DNA from: an uncultured Litorivicinus sp.
Lineage (GTDB): Bacteria > Pseudomonadota > Gammaproteobacteria > Pseudomonadales > Litorivicinaceae
Length of the DNA: 64,000 nucleotides
Direction of reading: 5' to 3'
Assembly: GCA_902541775.1 (NCBI GenBank)
Contig: CACBSE010000004.1
Span: forward strand, 1 to 64,000
Under the pieces are notes generated by a model, which had not been told where the DNA came from, searched no databases, and was given only the letters and a program-made list of their open reading frames with translations. Of the stretch, positions 47,005 to 56,717 are shown one piece after another; the first letter of the stretch is position 1; each line of letters begins with the position of its first letter. Position numbers and translations under genes: made by a program.

Positions 47005-48576
47005 ATGACGATTTCTACGACTCTTCTATTTAATCGTGCGGTGTCTCTAATGGGTCGCCAACAGACGGCGCTTGCGGAGTTGCAGGAGAAGGTTTCGACA
47101 GGTAAGGAGCTTGTCCGTCCGTCAGATTCGCCTGAGCTTGCGGTGAACATAGCCCGAATCAAGTCGTCGATCGGTGAGATGGACGCATTTAAGAGTTCCC
47201 TCAATGCCGTCAACGACCGGCTTCGGATCGAGGAGAGCTACCTCGACGGGGCGAAAGATGTCCTGATCAAGCTGAAGCAGCTGACCCTTCAGGGCGCCAA
47301 CGCTTCCATGTCAGGTAGGGATAAAGAGGTGCTTGCGCTTCAGGTCGATGAGCTCATCGCGGAAATCAAGAACCTGGCTAACGGCACTGATGCCAACGGG
47401 AATTACCTCTTTGCTGGGTCTCGGGTGACGACACCTCCTTACATCGAGGACGCAGATGGGGTCATTCGATACCATGGGGATAATTTCAGGCCGAATATCG
47501 ACTATACCGCCAACCGGCGGTCCGCGATCGGCCGGAACGGGATCGACGTGTTCAGACCTGTCTTGTCGGGGCAGTCCACAGAACCCACCCCGGGGATTCA
47601 TCAGGTCAGCTTGACAGGAACACTGGAGCCCGGTGACATGTATTCCTTATCCATTGACTCTAGCGAGTTTAATTATGAGGTCCGGCCAGGTGATACGGCA
47701 GATGAGGTTCTCGATAACATCGCCCTCCAAGTCAATGAGTCAGTCTCGCAAGGGGTGATCGAATTAGTTTCCGCCGAACGTGATGGATCTAATCTGATTC
47801 TCTCAACGCTCGATGGTGCGACGAGGACTGTCTCGGGGTCAACTCGGAATACCAGTGAGGCGGTCGATGATCTGAGTGTGAGTTTGGATTCGAATCCAGA
47901 CGACACCTACCGGCTAAGTTTAGAGGGTACCACTGAGCCCGGCGACCAGGTTGTTCTATCGATCGGATCCCGGTCATTCAGCTACGTGGTCCCCAGAGCG
48001 CTTGAGCAAGCGAATAGATCCGCAGTCATGCAGGATCTTGTCTCACAACTCAGCCAGTCTGGGTTATTTTCCGAGTCTGTCGATATTTCCATCGGTCCAC
48101 TCGATGAGACTCAGGTGGTCTTGACACCGACCCGGGACAATATTGGAGACGTGAGCGCGACAATCGTAGAGAGGACCTCGATCAATGACCAGGGGATCTC
48201 TATTTCGTTGACCCAGGAACCACGCCGTGCATTGCCCGAGCGTGTCGAGTTTTTCCAATCCCTCCAGCAGGTCTCTCAGCTGCTTCGAAACGGCACACAA
48301 GATCAGATCCAAGGGAAGCTCGGTCATCTCGATCAGATGCTGGATATCGTAACCCTATCGCTCGCGGATATCGGATCAGAGATGGGTTCCATCGAGGCCG
48401 AAATTTCGATCAACGAGGACCTCAAGCTTCAGCTGGAGACGACGTTATCCAGTCAAGAGGATCTCGATTTTACCACCGCCATCACGGAGCTTCAGTCGAA
48501 GTTGATGTCGCTCGAGGCCGCTCAGTCATCATTTGCGAAGATCTCTCAGTTATCTGTATTTGATTACATCCGATAG
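47005..48576 (+). CDS. flgL: Flagellar hook-associated protein FlgL
   Basis: 'TLLFNRAVSLMGRQQTALAELQEKVSTGKELVRPSDSPELAVNIARIKSSI'. Confidence 0.94.
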   Translation: MTISTTLLFNRAVSLMGRQQTALAELQEKVSTGKELVRPSDSPELAVNIARIKSSIGEMDAFKSSLNAVNDRLRIEESYLDGAKDVLIKLKQLTLQGANASMSGRDKEVLALQVDELIAEIKNLANGTDANGNYLFAGSRVTTPPYIEDADGVIRYHGDNFRPNIDYTANRRSAIGRNGIDVFRPVLSGQSTEPTPGIHQVSLTGTLEPGDMYSLSIDSSEFNYEVRPGDTADEVLDNIALQVNESVSQGVIELVSAERDGSNLILSTLDGATRTVSGSTRNTSEAVDDLSVSLDSNPDDTYRLSLEGTTEPGDQVVLSIGSRSFSYVVPRALEQANRSAVMQDLVSQLSQSGLFSESVDISIGPLDETQVVLTPTRDNIGDVSATIVERTSINDQGISISLTQEPRRALPERVEFFQSLQQVSQLLRNGTQDQIQGKLGHLDQMLDIVTLSLADIGSEMGSIEAEISINEDLKLQLETTLSSQEDLDFTTAITELQSKLMSLEAAQSSFAKISQLSVFDYIR

Positions 48577-48766
48577 CGCTTTGAGCTTTGCGAGTCATCA
48601 CGAAAAAGGGGGGCGGCAAACCCTGTCGGGATGCTGACAGCTAGGCGGCAACTTTTGGCCCCGTCTGGATATCCGGGGTCTGAACTGGATTGTTCAAACC
48701 AACTAATGATCCAGATCGGTTGAGTTTACGGCGTTTCAGGGTGCATTTTTCGGTTGATTTAAATGT

Positions 48767-48782
48767 TGGCACAGAAATCGCT
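48767..48782 (+). promoter_or_regulatory. Candidate sigma-54 promoter of the giant flagellin gene
   Basis: TGGCACAGAAATCGCT, GG-N10-GC; 73 nt before the start; no sigma-28-like motif seen. Confidence 0.65.
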
Positions 48783-48854
48783 TACAGACCCAAGAGGAAA
48801 TTTTTTACCGAGGCACATGTAAGTGAGGTGCCCGGGTAATGAGGAGTAAAACTC

Positions 48855-51800
48855 ATGGCACTAACGGTTAATACCAACGTCTTGGCGCTCAATGCACAAC
48901 GGCACGCGGCCACTACTCAAGATGAGATGGCGTCTGCGATGGAGCGTCTGGCTTCAGGTAAGCGGATCAACAGCGCTGTCGATGACGCTGCGGGTCTTGC
49001 AATCACTGCGCGGATGGAGGCTCAGATTTCCGGCCTTGCTCAGGCGGTACGTAACGCAGGTGACGCGATTTCGCTAGTAAATACCGCAGAAGGTGCGCTC
49101 CATGAGACTACTGACATCCTACAGCGGATTCGAGAGCTTTCCATCCAGTCAGCCGGCGGGGCACCGTCAAATGCCGACCGCGTGAATCTGAATAAAGAAG
49201 TGGTGCAGCTTCAGGAGGAGTTGGGACGTATAACCAATACAACACGTTTCAACGGCGAAATTCTTCTCAACGGAACTTTCCACGACAAAGACTTCCAGAT
49301 TGGCCAAACTAATAACGAGGAAATCTCGGTAAACATCGGAGACATGCGGCCTGAGCGGATCGGTGCGTACACCCAGAACACCTTGACTAATGTCGGTTAT
49401 ATTAACGTGGGTGACTCTGTCGCTGATCTTACAAACGGTGTGAATCAACAGACCCTTACCCTGGCCGTTGGCTCTGAGGTTCCCCGAATTGTCTCGGTCA
49501 ATCTTGGCGATAATGCGAGAACTATTTCAGATAAGATTAATCAGTCTGGGGCCATGATTAATTCCCGGGCCACAAACACTACCGATGTCTATATCTCTGG
49601 GGAGGGAACATTTTCCTTCACTTTATCTTCAGACTCCGCGCCTGATCTCGAGGACGTCGTAACGGTCGGCGGAACTTCTGCCTCAAAGGTCCGGACGATG
49701 GTTTCAGAGATCAACGCTCGTTACTCCGAGCACAACGTTTCAGCCACCACACAGGTAGATGATGACGGCAACGAATTCGTGCGCATGATTCAAGATCAGG
49801 GGTTCGATATACAGATTGATAACTTCGTCACGGCTGGGACCACGGCGCTTGATTTTGGTGGCGACGGTGTAAATGAGGTGACCGGTGCGGCCGGTAAGAC
49901 TGCAGCCATAGCCGGTGGAAGTATCATCATAGACGCTCCCTACTCCTTCCTGATCTCGTCAGATGACACGGATAATACGATTCTTGTTGGAACACGAGCC
50001 TCACTAGAGGTTCAGGGCGCGAGTTCGGTGCCGACAGATTACCAGGACTTGACGTTCGACGTGACAGTGAGCGGAACCACAGAGACAATCACCTTGGCTG
50101 CTCCACCGCCAACAACTCCGGTTGACGCGGTCAGCGCTATTGTCCCGATGGAGTTTACATCGACGGCGCAGACTCAAGCACCGTCTGGACAGCAGATTGG
50201 CGCATTTAGACCCGCAATATACTCAGTTGGACCGATTACCGTCCGGACGGGTAGCGATGCTGGTGACGAGACCACACAGTTTTCCTTGAACGTAAACAGT
50301 CTGGGCCGCCAGGATTTCGATATTGCGCAGGCCCTGACAGATCTCGGGGTGACCTCGACTGGAGCCCCAGATACGGTCGCCACGGGTAGTGTTAATACAA
50401 CAACCAACCGAATCACGATTACCGCCCACGGCTATGAAACGGGCCAACGCCTTACTTACGATAACGCGGGCTCTACGACGCTCTCGGGACTAGCTGACGA
50501 CACTGATTATTTTGTGATCAAGATCGATGACAATACGATCCAGCTCGCTGAGACCTACGCGGAGGCAACGGCCTCAACGGCGGTTCCTATTGTTCTAGAT
50601 GGTACGGGAAACTCTGCCCAGACGTTTACCCCGAACGCGTCAATTACAAAGGCACAGTTCGTCTCGGCGATGCAGACTACGATTAACCAGAATGGTCTCC
50701 TTAGTGGAGATCACGCAGTCACAGTCTCAGTCAACAGCACCGGTCAGGTCGAGCTGACGGTCGCAGGCGGGGCAGGAACAATAGTATTCGAGGAGCACTC
50801 GAATCAGCGCGCTGCAACCGTCAAGACTATCGCCACAGCTGACGTATCGTTGACCGCGGACACGATCACCATCACTGGCCACGGGTTTGTGACGGGGGAC
50901 GTCCTAACGTATGCCAACGGCGGTGGTGCAGATCTTGACCAGGGCGGATCAGCTATTGGGACCGTTTATGTCATCCGTGTTGATGACGACACGATCAAGC
51001 TCGCGAGCACGGCACAGAACGCGTTTGCTGGAACAGCCTACGATTTAGACGACGTCGGTAACGATGCACAGACCCTGACTAAGGCGGCTCGGGACGGAAT
51101 GGCCGCGTCATTGACGCAGAACACGAAGCCCGCTGATGGAACTTCATCGGAGTCTGGAACAGGTGGTTCGGTCGTGCTCGGTGCCACAGATAATGTGACA
51201 AACGGTGATTCTGCAACCCAAGGGCCGGTAAAGCCTTTCGGTGTTGAGACAATCACGATCGCGGGCACAGACGCAAACACCGTCGCGACATCTGCGGTGA
51301 GTACGGCGAATAACACAGTCACCATCACCGATCATGGTTACGTGACGGGGCAGAAGCTGACCTACGATGATGGGTCCTCGACTGCGATCGCTGGTCTGAC
51401 CGATGACACAGACTACTATGTGATTAAAATTGATAACGATACGATCAAGTTGGCATCCACCTACGCAAACGCTGTCGCGGGTACGAACCTAGGGATCACA
51501 GGCACGGGCACCAACGCCCAGACGTTCACGAACTCCAACGATACCTTTACGCTGGCCATCAGCGGTGGGTCTCCTACCACCCTAGACGTCGCAGATGACA
51601 CCTATTACTCGTTAGATCAACTGGCCACAGCGATACAGACGGCGATTGACGACAGTCCCTTCGCGCAGACGGGCGATTTCCCAATCGTCGTCAGTGTGAC
51701 GGAGGATTCGAACGGGGACCAGGGGATTACCTTCTCCAGTGCGGATGGGTATAGCATTGAGCTCGGTGGGACCGAGTTCTTGTCGGACGCGGGTGCTCTG

Positions 51801-53858
51801 AACATCAACCCAGCCCGCACGGCTCCGGACGTGGGAGCACTCACAGACCGTACCTATGCGGCGACGCTCAACACGGACACGATTGCTACATCAGACGTCG
51901 ACACTGGCGATAACCACATCACCGAGACCGGCCACGGTCTGCTGACTGGGGACGTTGTCAAATATAACGCCAATGGCGGTACAGCCATCACGGGATTGAC
52001 CGACGGTCAGTACTATTATGTCATCAAAGTCAATGCTAACGACTACAGGCTTGCGACTTCAGAGGCCAATGCCACAGCTGGGACTGCAATCGGTTTGACC
52101 GGCACCGGAAACGCATCGCAGACCTTTACGAATATAACCTCAGACAAAGAATCAAAGCTCGCGATAAGTGTTAACGGGAGCAGCTTCATCGATATTGATA
52201 TCGCGAATCAGCTGACGCTGGCCGGAGCGGACGCAACAGTGACAGGTACTGAGTTTACGACCGCACTGCAGGCGGCTATTAATGCCAGCGCTGCGTTTAA
52301 TGGTGACAACGCAGTCACCGTGTCGGTAACGAACGCGGGTCTTGTCAATCTCGCTGTGGCTGGCGGCTCGGGTACGATTATCGTCCGGGAGCACAGCGAC
52401 ACCGTCGCGGCCGGCACAAATGGCTTGGTCGAGACCCTGACCGGACGGAATGCGAACGAGGATCACGGGACGCTCTCAACCGTTTCAAACGGTGGTGCTT
52501 CTCAATCATCAACGACAGGTTCGCTGACCCTCGGATCTGAGGCCAACGCCGCGTTGGTGACTGACAATCTGACTTCGTCCGACGCCAACTATGTGAAGAC
52601 CTTCGGGTCTGCCCCGATTACACTCGACGCCACAAACAATACGCTGGTGCTATCGATAAACTCTGGAGCCTCGACGTCCATTGACATCACTCCGGGCACT
52701 TACACAACGATGGCGGACTTCGCCGCAGCGATTCAAACCGCGGTAGATGCCAGTCCACAGTTGACCGGCCAGGTAACGGTCGGCTCACTGCAAGATTCGG
52801 CAAGCCCCTTCACGCATGGCATAACATTCACGCAGCCTAGTGGGTACACGATCGAATACAGTGGGTCTCTCATCACAGACGCTAATGCCTTGAACACAAC
52901 CGCTGGCACCATTGCCGCCTTGACGACAACGCCCGCCGGCGAAGCCGCGAGCCGTTCAACCGTAGCGGCGGGCGCGTTTTCTAACGGGATCGATCTGAGC
53001 ACGGATAACACGATTACATTTGAGGTTACCGATAACGCGACGGGCGCGATCCGGAATGAAACCCTCACTCTAGGGAGCACTTCTGGCTCAGTCTCATTTT
53101 CAGACTACGTAGATTTAGTTGCGACGGCGGCTAATACCGCTTTTTCAGCCGATGGTTATACGTTTTCCAAGGCAGGAACAGGTTCTTCCCTGACACTTAC
53201 CATGGTCCCTGCGGGTGATTACACGGTCTCAATAGCTGGGACCTCAGTAACTCAAGGGCTTGGTGCCGCTGTGTCTGCCTCTGGAACGCCCTCCAATATG
53301 GATGGGTTCACGTTTGAGTCCATGAATGATGTCGTGACGGAAATGAACGCTGAGTTCGCTGCTGCTGGTCTAGGACTCATTGCCGCATACAGTCGTGGTG
53401 GTGACACCTTCACCTTCTCAGTGACAGAAGGAAGGGCTGACTCCTCAAATACGTTAGCATTTTCAGGATCTGAGTTGGCTTCTGTCGGCATAACCGGTAA
53501 TTTAAGCGCTGTCGGCGGTGGAACGGAGCCAGCCGAGACCGTCCGGTACGTCTCCCAGATAGATATTTCGACCAGAGATTCTGCGTTGCTAGCAATGACG
53601 GTAGTTGATGCGGCACTTGAGACCTTGGCTGCCCAGCGAGGTGCTTTGGGTGCCGTCGCAAACCGCCTGCAGGCGACCATATCTAATCTGATGAACATCT
53701 CAGAAAATACATCGGAGTCAATGTCCCGGGTAATGGATGCAGACTTTGCAGCTGAGTCAACTCGCTTGGCGAGGGCGCAAATTCTGCAAGAGGCGTCTGT
53801 TGCGATGCTCGCGCAAGCGAATGCTTCGGCGCAGAGCGTACTCAAGCTTCTTCAATAA
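48855..53858 (+). CDS. fliC: Giant flagellin (1667 aa)
   Basis: N-term 'ALTVNTNVLALNAQRHAATTQDEMASAMERLASGKRINSAVDDAAGLAITARM', C-term 'AESTRLARAQILQEASVAMLAQANASAQSVLKLLQ' with large insertion. Confidence 0.97.
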   Translation: MALTVNTNVLALNAQRHAATTQDEMASAMERLASGKRINSAVDDAAGLAITARMEAQISGLAQAVRNAGDAISLVNTAEGALHETTDILQRIRELSIQSAGGAPSNADRVNLNKEVVQLQEELGRITNTTRFNGEILLNGTFHDKDFQIGQTNNEEISVNIGDMRPERIGAYTQNTLTNVGYINVGDSVADLTNGVNQQTLTLAVGSEVPRIVSVNLGDNARTISDKINQSGAMINSRATNTTDVYISGEGTFSFTLSSDSAPDLEDVVTVGGTSASKVRTMVSEINARYSEHNVSATTQVDDDGNEFVRMIQDQGFDIQIDNFVTAGTTALDFGGDGVNEVTGAAGKTAAIAGGSIIIDAPYSFLISSDDTDNTILVGTRASLEVQGASSVPTDYQDLTFDVTVSGTTETITLAAPPPTTPVDAVSAIVPMEFTSTAQTQAPSGQQIGAFRPAIYSVGPITVRTGSDAGDETTQFSLNVNSLGRQDFDIAQALTDLGVTSTGAPDTVATGSVNTTTNRITITAHGYETGQRLTYDNAGSTTLSGLADDTDYFVIKIDDNTIQLAETYAEATASTAVPIVLDGTGNSAQTFTPNASITKAQFVSAMQTTINQNGLLSGDHAVTVSVNSTGQVELTVAGGAGTIVFEEHSNQRAATVKTIATADVSLTADTITITGHGFVTGDVLTYANGGGADLDQGGSAIGTVYVIRVDDDTIKLASTAQNAFAGTAYDLDDVGNDAQTLTKAARDGMAASLTQNTKPADGTSSESGTGGSVVLGATDNVTNGDSATQGPVKPFGVETITIAGTDANTVATSAVSTANNTVTITDHGYVTGQKLTYDDGSSTAIAGLTDDTDYYVIKIDNDTIKLASTYANAVAGTNLGITGTGTNAQTFTNSNDTFTLAISGGSPTTLDVADDTYYSLDQLATAIQTAIDDSPFAQTGDFPIVVSVTEDSNGDQGITFSSADGYSIELGGTEFLSDAGALNINPARTAPDVGALTDRTYAATLNTDTIATSDVDTGDNHITETGHGLLTGDVVKYNANGGTAITGLTDGQYYYVIKVNANDYRLATSEANATAGTAIGLTGTGNASQTFTNITSDKESKLAISVNGSSFIDIDIANQLTLAGADATVTGTEFTTALQAAINASAAFNGDNAVTVSVTNAGLVNLAVAGGSGTIIVREHSDTVAAGTNGLVETLTGRNANEDHGTLSTVSNGGASQSSTTGSLTLGSEANAALVTDNLTSSDANYVKTFGSAPITLDATNNTLVLSINSGASTSIDITPGTYTTMADFAAAIQTAVDASPQLTGQVTVGSLQDSASPFTHGITFTQPSGYTIEYSGSLITDANALNTTAGTIAALTTTPAGEAASRSTVAAGAFSNGIDLSTDNTITFEVTDNATGAIRNETLTLGSTSGSVSFSDYVDLVATAANTAFSADGYTFSKAGTGSSLTLTMVPAGDYTVSIAGTSVTQGLGAAVSASGTPSNMDGFTFESMNDVVTEMNAEFAAAGLGLIAAYSRGGDTFTFSVTEGRADSSNTLAFSGSELASVGITGNLSAVGGGTEPAETVRYVSQIDISTRDSALLAMTVVDAALETLAAQRGALGAVANRLQATISNLMNISENTSESMSRVMDADFAAESTRLARAQILQEASVAMLAQANASAQSVLKLLQ
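50370..50630 (+). repeat. HG module copy 1 in giant flagellin
   Basis: DTVATGSVNTTTNRITITAHGYETGQRLTYDNAGSTTLSGLADDTDYFVIKIDDNTIQLAETYAEATASTAVPIVLDGTGNSAQTFT. Confidence 0.88.
50826..51080 (+). repeat. HG module copy 2 in giant flagellin
   Basis: TIATADVSLTADTITITGHGFVTGDVLTYANGGGADLDQGGSAIGTVYVIRVDDDTIKLASTAQNAFAGTAYDLDDVGNDAQTLT. Confidence 0.85.
51276..51530 (+). repeat. HG module copy 3 in giant flagellin
   Basis: NTVATSAVSTANNTVTITDHGYVTGQKLTYDDGSSTAIAGLTDDTDYYVIKIDNDTIKLASTYANAVAGTNLGITGTGTNAQTFT. Confidence 0.9.
51876..52130 (+). repeat. HG module copy 4 in giant flagellin
   Basis: DTIATSDVDTGDNHITETGHGLLTGDVVKYNANGGTAITGLTDGQYYYVIKVNANDYRLATSEANATAGTAIGLTGTGNASQTFT. Confidence 0.9.
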
Positions 53859-53893
53859 ATACCGATTACCTATTAATGAAGCAGGGATAGATA

Positions 53894-56119
53894 ATGGTAA
53901 CGACGGATTTCTTGGGTGCACTTGACGCCGGTTCAGGCCTCAACTCGAAGAATTTAGTTGAGGCACTGGTATCTGCCGAACGTGCGCCTCGTGAATCCCG
54001 CCTGAACACCAAGATCGCTGACTCGGAGGCTGAGATCTCCGCCTTCGGTTTAATTAAGTCATCACTACAGACCCTCGAATCAGCGTTTGATTCTCTTAAC
54101 GATAAGGCAGATTTCGAAAACTTCACTGTCAGCGCGACGGGTGGACTGAGCTCCTCTAACGAGGCTGCATTTTCGATAAGCGTTGATGACGCAGCCTCTG
54201 CAGGCACCCACGATATAGCAATCAGTTCTCTAGCCACAGCAGACCGGTTTATTTCAGCCGGCTTTGATTCAACATCTAGCTCAATTAATGGAGGAACACC
54301 CTTCGTATTAAACGTAACGGTCGGCGGAACAACGACAAACTCAATCTCAGTCTCGACGGCTACACCTCAGGGTATTGTTGATGCGGTAAATACTGCTGAT
54401 ATCGGTGTAACGGCGTCGGTCATTGACACGGGCGCGACTACCTCACGGTACAAAATAGTCTTTACCGGGACAGAGGGTGCCGCGAATGCATTTACATTTA
54501 CGGCTGGGGGCGTGGGCGAGACAAGTAGCATCGTTGGTACCGGAGATATTTCGACCAACAACGATACTCTTACGATAGCGTCGCACGGTTTTGTGACAGG
54601 TGACATTCTCACATATGACTCTGCTGGAGGGACTGCTATTACTGGCCTATCTGACGCGACGGCTTACCACGTCATCAGGGTGGACGATAATACGATAAAG
54701 CTTGCATCAAGCGGTTCTAATGCGTCGAGCGGCACTCAAATCGATTTAACCGGCACCGGGAACGATGCACAGATATTTGTCGGTACCAGGTCAGCTAGTT
54801 CTTCGACCGTGACGACTTCCAACGTCTCGACGACCGCAAGCACCTTGACAATCTCAGGTCATGGATATGTGACCGGTGACAGATTAACGTATGACGCGAG
54901 CAGCGGTACCGCTCTCGCTGGTTTAACAGATGGAACAACGTATTTTGCAATACGTGTCGACGATAACACGGTGAAGTTAGCCACGACTGCGGCCAACGCT
55001 GCAGCAGGAACAAATATCACACTCACTGGCACGGGGAATGATTCGCAAACATTTTCAGGCCCACAGCCACCGATGGTAGCGACCAGCTCTGTGTCAACAG
55101 CTAATAACCGTATAACCATGACCGGCCACGGTTATGTAACTGGGGATGTTGTTACGTATCGGGCGAACGGTGGAACGGCGATAGCTGGTTTAACTGATGC
55201 GACAGCCTATCACGTGATAAGGATCAGTGCTGATACATTCAAACTTGCGGCAACACGCGCAGATGCTTTGGCTGGCACGAGTCTGGCAATCTCTGGGACA
55301 GGCAACAGTGCACAGTTTTTTACTGGAAGCGGAATTGCCTTCAACCCGAGGTCCGTGTCTGCAAGTGACGCAGCCTTGACTGTTAATGGAATTGATATTA
55401 CCCGGTCAACGAATTCGATATCTGACATCATCACCGGGATGACAATTAATCTGCTGAACACCACAAATTCGGTCGGGACGGTCTCCATCACAACAGATTC
55501 GAGTCAAGTAGAGACAAAACTAAGAACTTTAGTAACGGCTTTCAACTCTGCGATAACAACATTCGATACGTTATCTGATCCAGATGCGACCGGAGAGAAT
55601 GCAGGGATCCTGAGCGGAGACAGCTCATTGCGATCGATAGAGAATAAGATTAAGGATTTGTTTATTCAGGCTTCTTCTACCCCCGGGACATCCCTGAGCT
55701 ACCTCAGTGATATGGGTATCGAAATGACCCGATCTGGCGTCTTAGAGATTAACGAGACGGCGCTTGCGACCGCCCTCACTTCGAACTATGCCGACATAAG
55801 ACAAATGATATCCGCCGATACGGACAATCAGACCACCATTGGAACCGCCAGCCGCGGAGTGGCCGGCGACGCGCTGGTGATACTTGATGAGTTTCTCAGT
55901 TCAACTGGTATCCTAGAATCGCGGATTACTAACAATGAAACTCGGATCGCAGATTATAAGGAAGATCTTAGTGAACTCGACACGAGGATGCAGGCTATTT
56001 ACGAGCGATACCTGCGCCAGTTCACGGCGATGGAAAAGGCGATTGATGAGATGAATTCAATGAGAGACTACTTGAAACAACAGATAGAAGCCCTGCCTTT
56101 CAACAACCGTGATAAGTGA
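53894..56119 (+). CDS. fliD: Flagellar filament cap protein FliD (741 aa, with HG-module insertion)
   Basis: N-term 'LDAGSGLNSKNLVEALVSAERAPRESRLNTKIADSEAEISAFGLIKSSLQTLE', C-term 'LDTRMQAIYERYLRQFTAMEKAIDEMNSMRDYLKQQI'. Confidence 0.95.
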   Translation: MVTTDFLGALDAGSGLNSKNLVEALVSAERAPRESRLNTKIADSEAEISAFGLIKSSLQTLESAFDSLNDKADFENFTVSATGGLSSSNEAAFSISVDDAASAGTHDIAISSLATADRFISAGFDSTSSSINGGTPFVLNVTVGGTTTNSISVSTATPQGIVDAVNTADIGVTASVIDTGATTSRYKIVFTGTEGAANAFTFTAGGVGETSSIVGTGDISTNNDTLTIASHGFVTGDILTYDSAGGTAITGLSDATAYHVIRVDDNTIKLASSGSNASSGTQIDLTGTGNDAQIFVGTRSASSSTVTTSNVSTTASTLTISGHGYVTGDRLTYDASSGTALAGLTDGTTYFAIRVDDNTVKLATTAANAAAGTNITLTGTGNDSQTFSGPQPPMVATSSVSTANNRITMTGHGYVTGDVVTYRANGGTAIAGLTDATAYHVIRISADTFKLAATRADALAGTSLAISGTGNSAQFFTGSGIAFNPRSVSASDAALTVNGIDITRSTNSISDIITGMTINLLNTTNSVGTVSITTDSSQVETKLRTLVTAFNSAITTFDTLSDPDATGENAGILSGDSSLRSIENKIKDLFIQASSTPGTSLSYLSDMGIEMTRSGVLEINETALATALTSNYADIRQMISADTDNQTTIGTASRGVAGDALVILDEFLSSTGILESRITNNETRIADYKEDLSELDTRMQAIYERYLRQFTAMEKAIDEMNSMRDYLKQQIEALPFNNRDK
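54536..54778 (+). repeat. HG module copy 1 in FliD
   Basis: GTGDISTNNDTLTIASHGFVTGDILTYDSAGGTAITGLSDATAYHVIRVDDNTIKLASSGSNASSGTQIDLTGTGNDAQIF. Confidence 0.9.
54803..55054 (+). repeat. HG module copy 2 in FliD
   Basis: STVTTSNVSTTASTLTISGHGYVTGDRLTYDASSGTALAGLTDGTTYFAIRVDDNTVKLATTAANAAAGTNITLTGTGNDSQTF. Confidence 0.9.
55073..55321 (+). repeat. HG module copy 3 in FliD
   Basis: MVATSSVSTANNRITMTGHGYVTGDVVTYRANGGTAIAGLTDATAYHVIRISADTFKLAATRADALAGTSLAISGTGNSAQFF. Confidence 0.9.
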
Positions 56120-56159
56120 TGATAACGACGCATATCTAGTGTCAATGAAAAAAAAGTAT

Positions 56160-56186
56160 TAAACTTTCTACGTTTACTGCCGATTA
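56160..56186 (+). promoter_or_regulatory. Candidate sigma-28 promoter of flaG
   Basis: TAAACTTT-N11-GCCGATTA, near-consensus. Confidence 0.75.
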
Positions 56187-56220
56187 CCATGACGAGATAG
56201 AGGAAATTGGGCCGTTGAAC

Positions 56221-56610
56221 GTGGAAAATTTTGAGATCAGTAGAAGCATGAGAGTCGCCGCACCAGCTGGCGAGAAGTCCGTGCGTCCTGAAATCTCGGG
56301 TTCTAACGCCAAGGTTAATTCTTTTGTTAACGTAGACCCCATTAAACCGAAACGGTTTGACCAAACCAAGGTGTCAGAGGCACTCTCGGTTGAAAATGTT
56401 GAAAGAGCAATCGAGTCCGTAAACACTGCTTTGAAGAACGCCAATAACTCACTAAGATTCCAAGTAGACGCCGCTGTAAGTCAACCAATAATTTCGGTTG
56501 TTGAAAAAGACACCGGTAAGGTCTTGCGGCAGTACCCATCTGAAGAAGTCGTCCGGATTTCGAAAAACATAGATTCTCTCAGGGGGATTCTTTTCGACTC
56601 TAAGGGCTGA
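56221..56610 (+). CDS. flaG: FlaG family flagellar protein
   Basis: 'ALKNANNSLRFQVDAAVSQPIISVVEKDTGKVLRQYPSEEVVRISKNIDSLRGILFDSKG'; start GTG 56221 or TTG 56215. Confidence 0.88.
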   Translation: MENFEISRSMRVAAPAGEKSVRPEISGSNAKVNSFVNVDPIKPKRFDQTKVSEALSVENVERAIESVNTALKNANNSLRFQVDAAVSQPIISVVEKDTGKVLRQYPSEEVVRISKNIDSLRGILFDSKG

Positions 56611-56717
56611 CTGAAGAGACGCATAGAGATTTTTGGCGTGCCCGTATTTTAGGATGCATAATACTTTGAGAAAATTGACGTAATTGCCCAGCATTTTTTT
56701 AGGCCGTAAACAGGATA

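Noticed and set aside
48600-48700. c-di-GMP (GEMM-I) riboswitch in front of the giant flagellin, suggested by CACG...GGCAAACC
   Set aside because: The rest of the GEMM core is absent, and the region is upstream of the predicted sigma-54 start site so would not be in the fliC leader.
54536-55321. HG modules as a CRISPR array or DNA-level tandem repeat
   Set aside because: Copies are similar as protein but clearly diverged as DNA and lie in an open frame; no short direct repeats with unique spacers.
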